Shown piece after piece: positions 14,739-14,841 of a DNA stretch of 14,841 nt. The stretch comes from Akkermansiaceae bacterium UBA985. Lineage in GTDB: Bacteria > Verrucomicrobiota > Verrucomicrobiia > Verrucomicrobiales > Akkermansiaceae. The notes under the pieces are model-generated. The model had not been told where the DNA came from and did no database searches. It worked only from the letters and a program-made list of their open reading frames with translations. The stretch covers positions 1 to 14,841 of the forward strand of contig DBBL01000019.1 of NCBI GenBank assembly GCA_002292185.1, in the 5' to 3' direction. The position numbers and the translations under genes are program-made. Every line of letters starts with the position of its first letter. Position 1 is the first letter of the stretch.

Positions 14739-14841
14739 ACTGGATGGGACGATAAAGTGTCCGCTGTTGAAAAGTTGTCCTAGAAGGACGCGCGTTATTT
14801 GGCTGAAATTGCCGCATCATGCAACCTCTTTTTTCAAAGAT

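Noticed and set aside
14739..14841. Promoter of tRNA-Val
   Set aside because: TTTATC at 14756-14751 is a possible -10, but no -35-like box sits at a normal distance, so I do not call it.
1..14841. CRISPR array, insertion sequence, integrase or defence genes
   Set aside because: No regularly spaced repeats, terminal inverted repeats, transposase or integrase motifs were seen on either strand.

Overview
This window looks like chromosomal DNA of a Verrucomicrobiota bacterium, perhaps near Rubritalea/Akkermansiaceae. The pointers are a secreted multi-EF-hand protein, a YlbF-family protein with a cysteine tail, a zinc-ribbon/single-TM protein, a periplasmic coiled-coil protein with a short domain I associate with Verrucomicrobia and Planctomycetes, and very few Shine-Dalgarno sequences. 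The taxonomic call is inference from gene content; no rRNA gene is present.

Layout. At 1-1157 there is the 5' end of a minus-strand exported protein, a small membrane-anchored c-type cytochrome and a YlbF-like protein closed by a strong intrinsic terminator. At 1158-4338 lie metF on the minus strand, then the EF-hand protein and the zinc-ribbon membrane protein on the plus strand. At 4330-6615 gltX and aroE form a minus-strand pair separated by a single in-frame stop and a 13-bp tandem repeat. At 6758-10815 a GltP-type symporter and a P-type Ca2+-like ATPase follow each other on the plus strand. At 10832-12184 a minus-strand pair encodes a coiled-coil lipoprotein and a larger secreted coiled-coil protein. 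At 12519-14426 there is an OafA-type acyltransferase fused to an SGNH domain, with its own terminator. A tRNA-Val(UAC) on the minus strand closes the window.

How the genes work together. metF (one-carbon metabolism), aroE (aromatic amino acids), gltX and tRNA-Val are housekeeping. The symporter and ATPase are ion and solute transport. The remaining genes are mostly exported or membrane proteins of unknown role. I see no defence system, mobile element, CRISPR array or biosynthetic cluster. The stretch from about 10.8 to 14.6 kb looks more AT-rich than the central housekeeping part and carries lineage-specific surface genes, so it is the most accessory-looking part.

The least explained items are the Cys-tailed YlbF protein, the coiled-coil lipoprotein/secreted protein pair, the zinc-ribbon membrane protein, and a recurrent arrangement in which a -10-like hexamer ends only 6-10 nt before the start codon, which suggests leaderless or nearly leaderless mRNAs.
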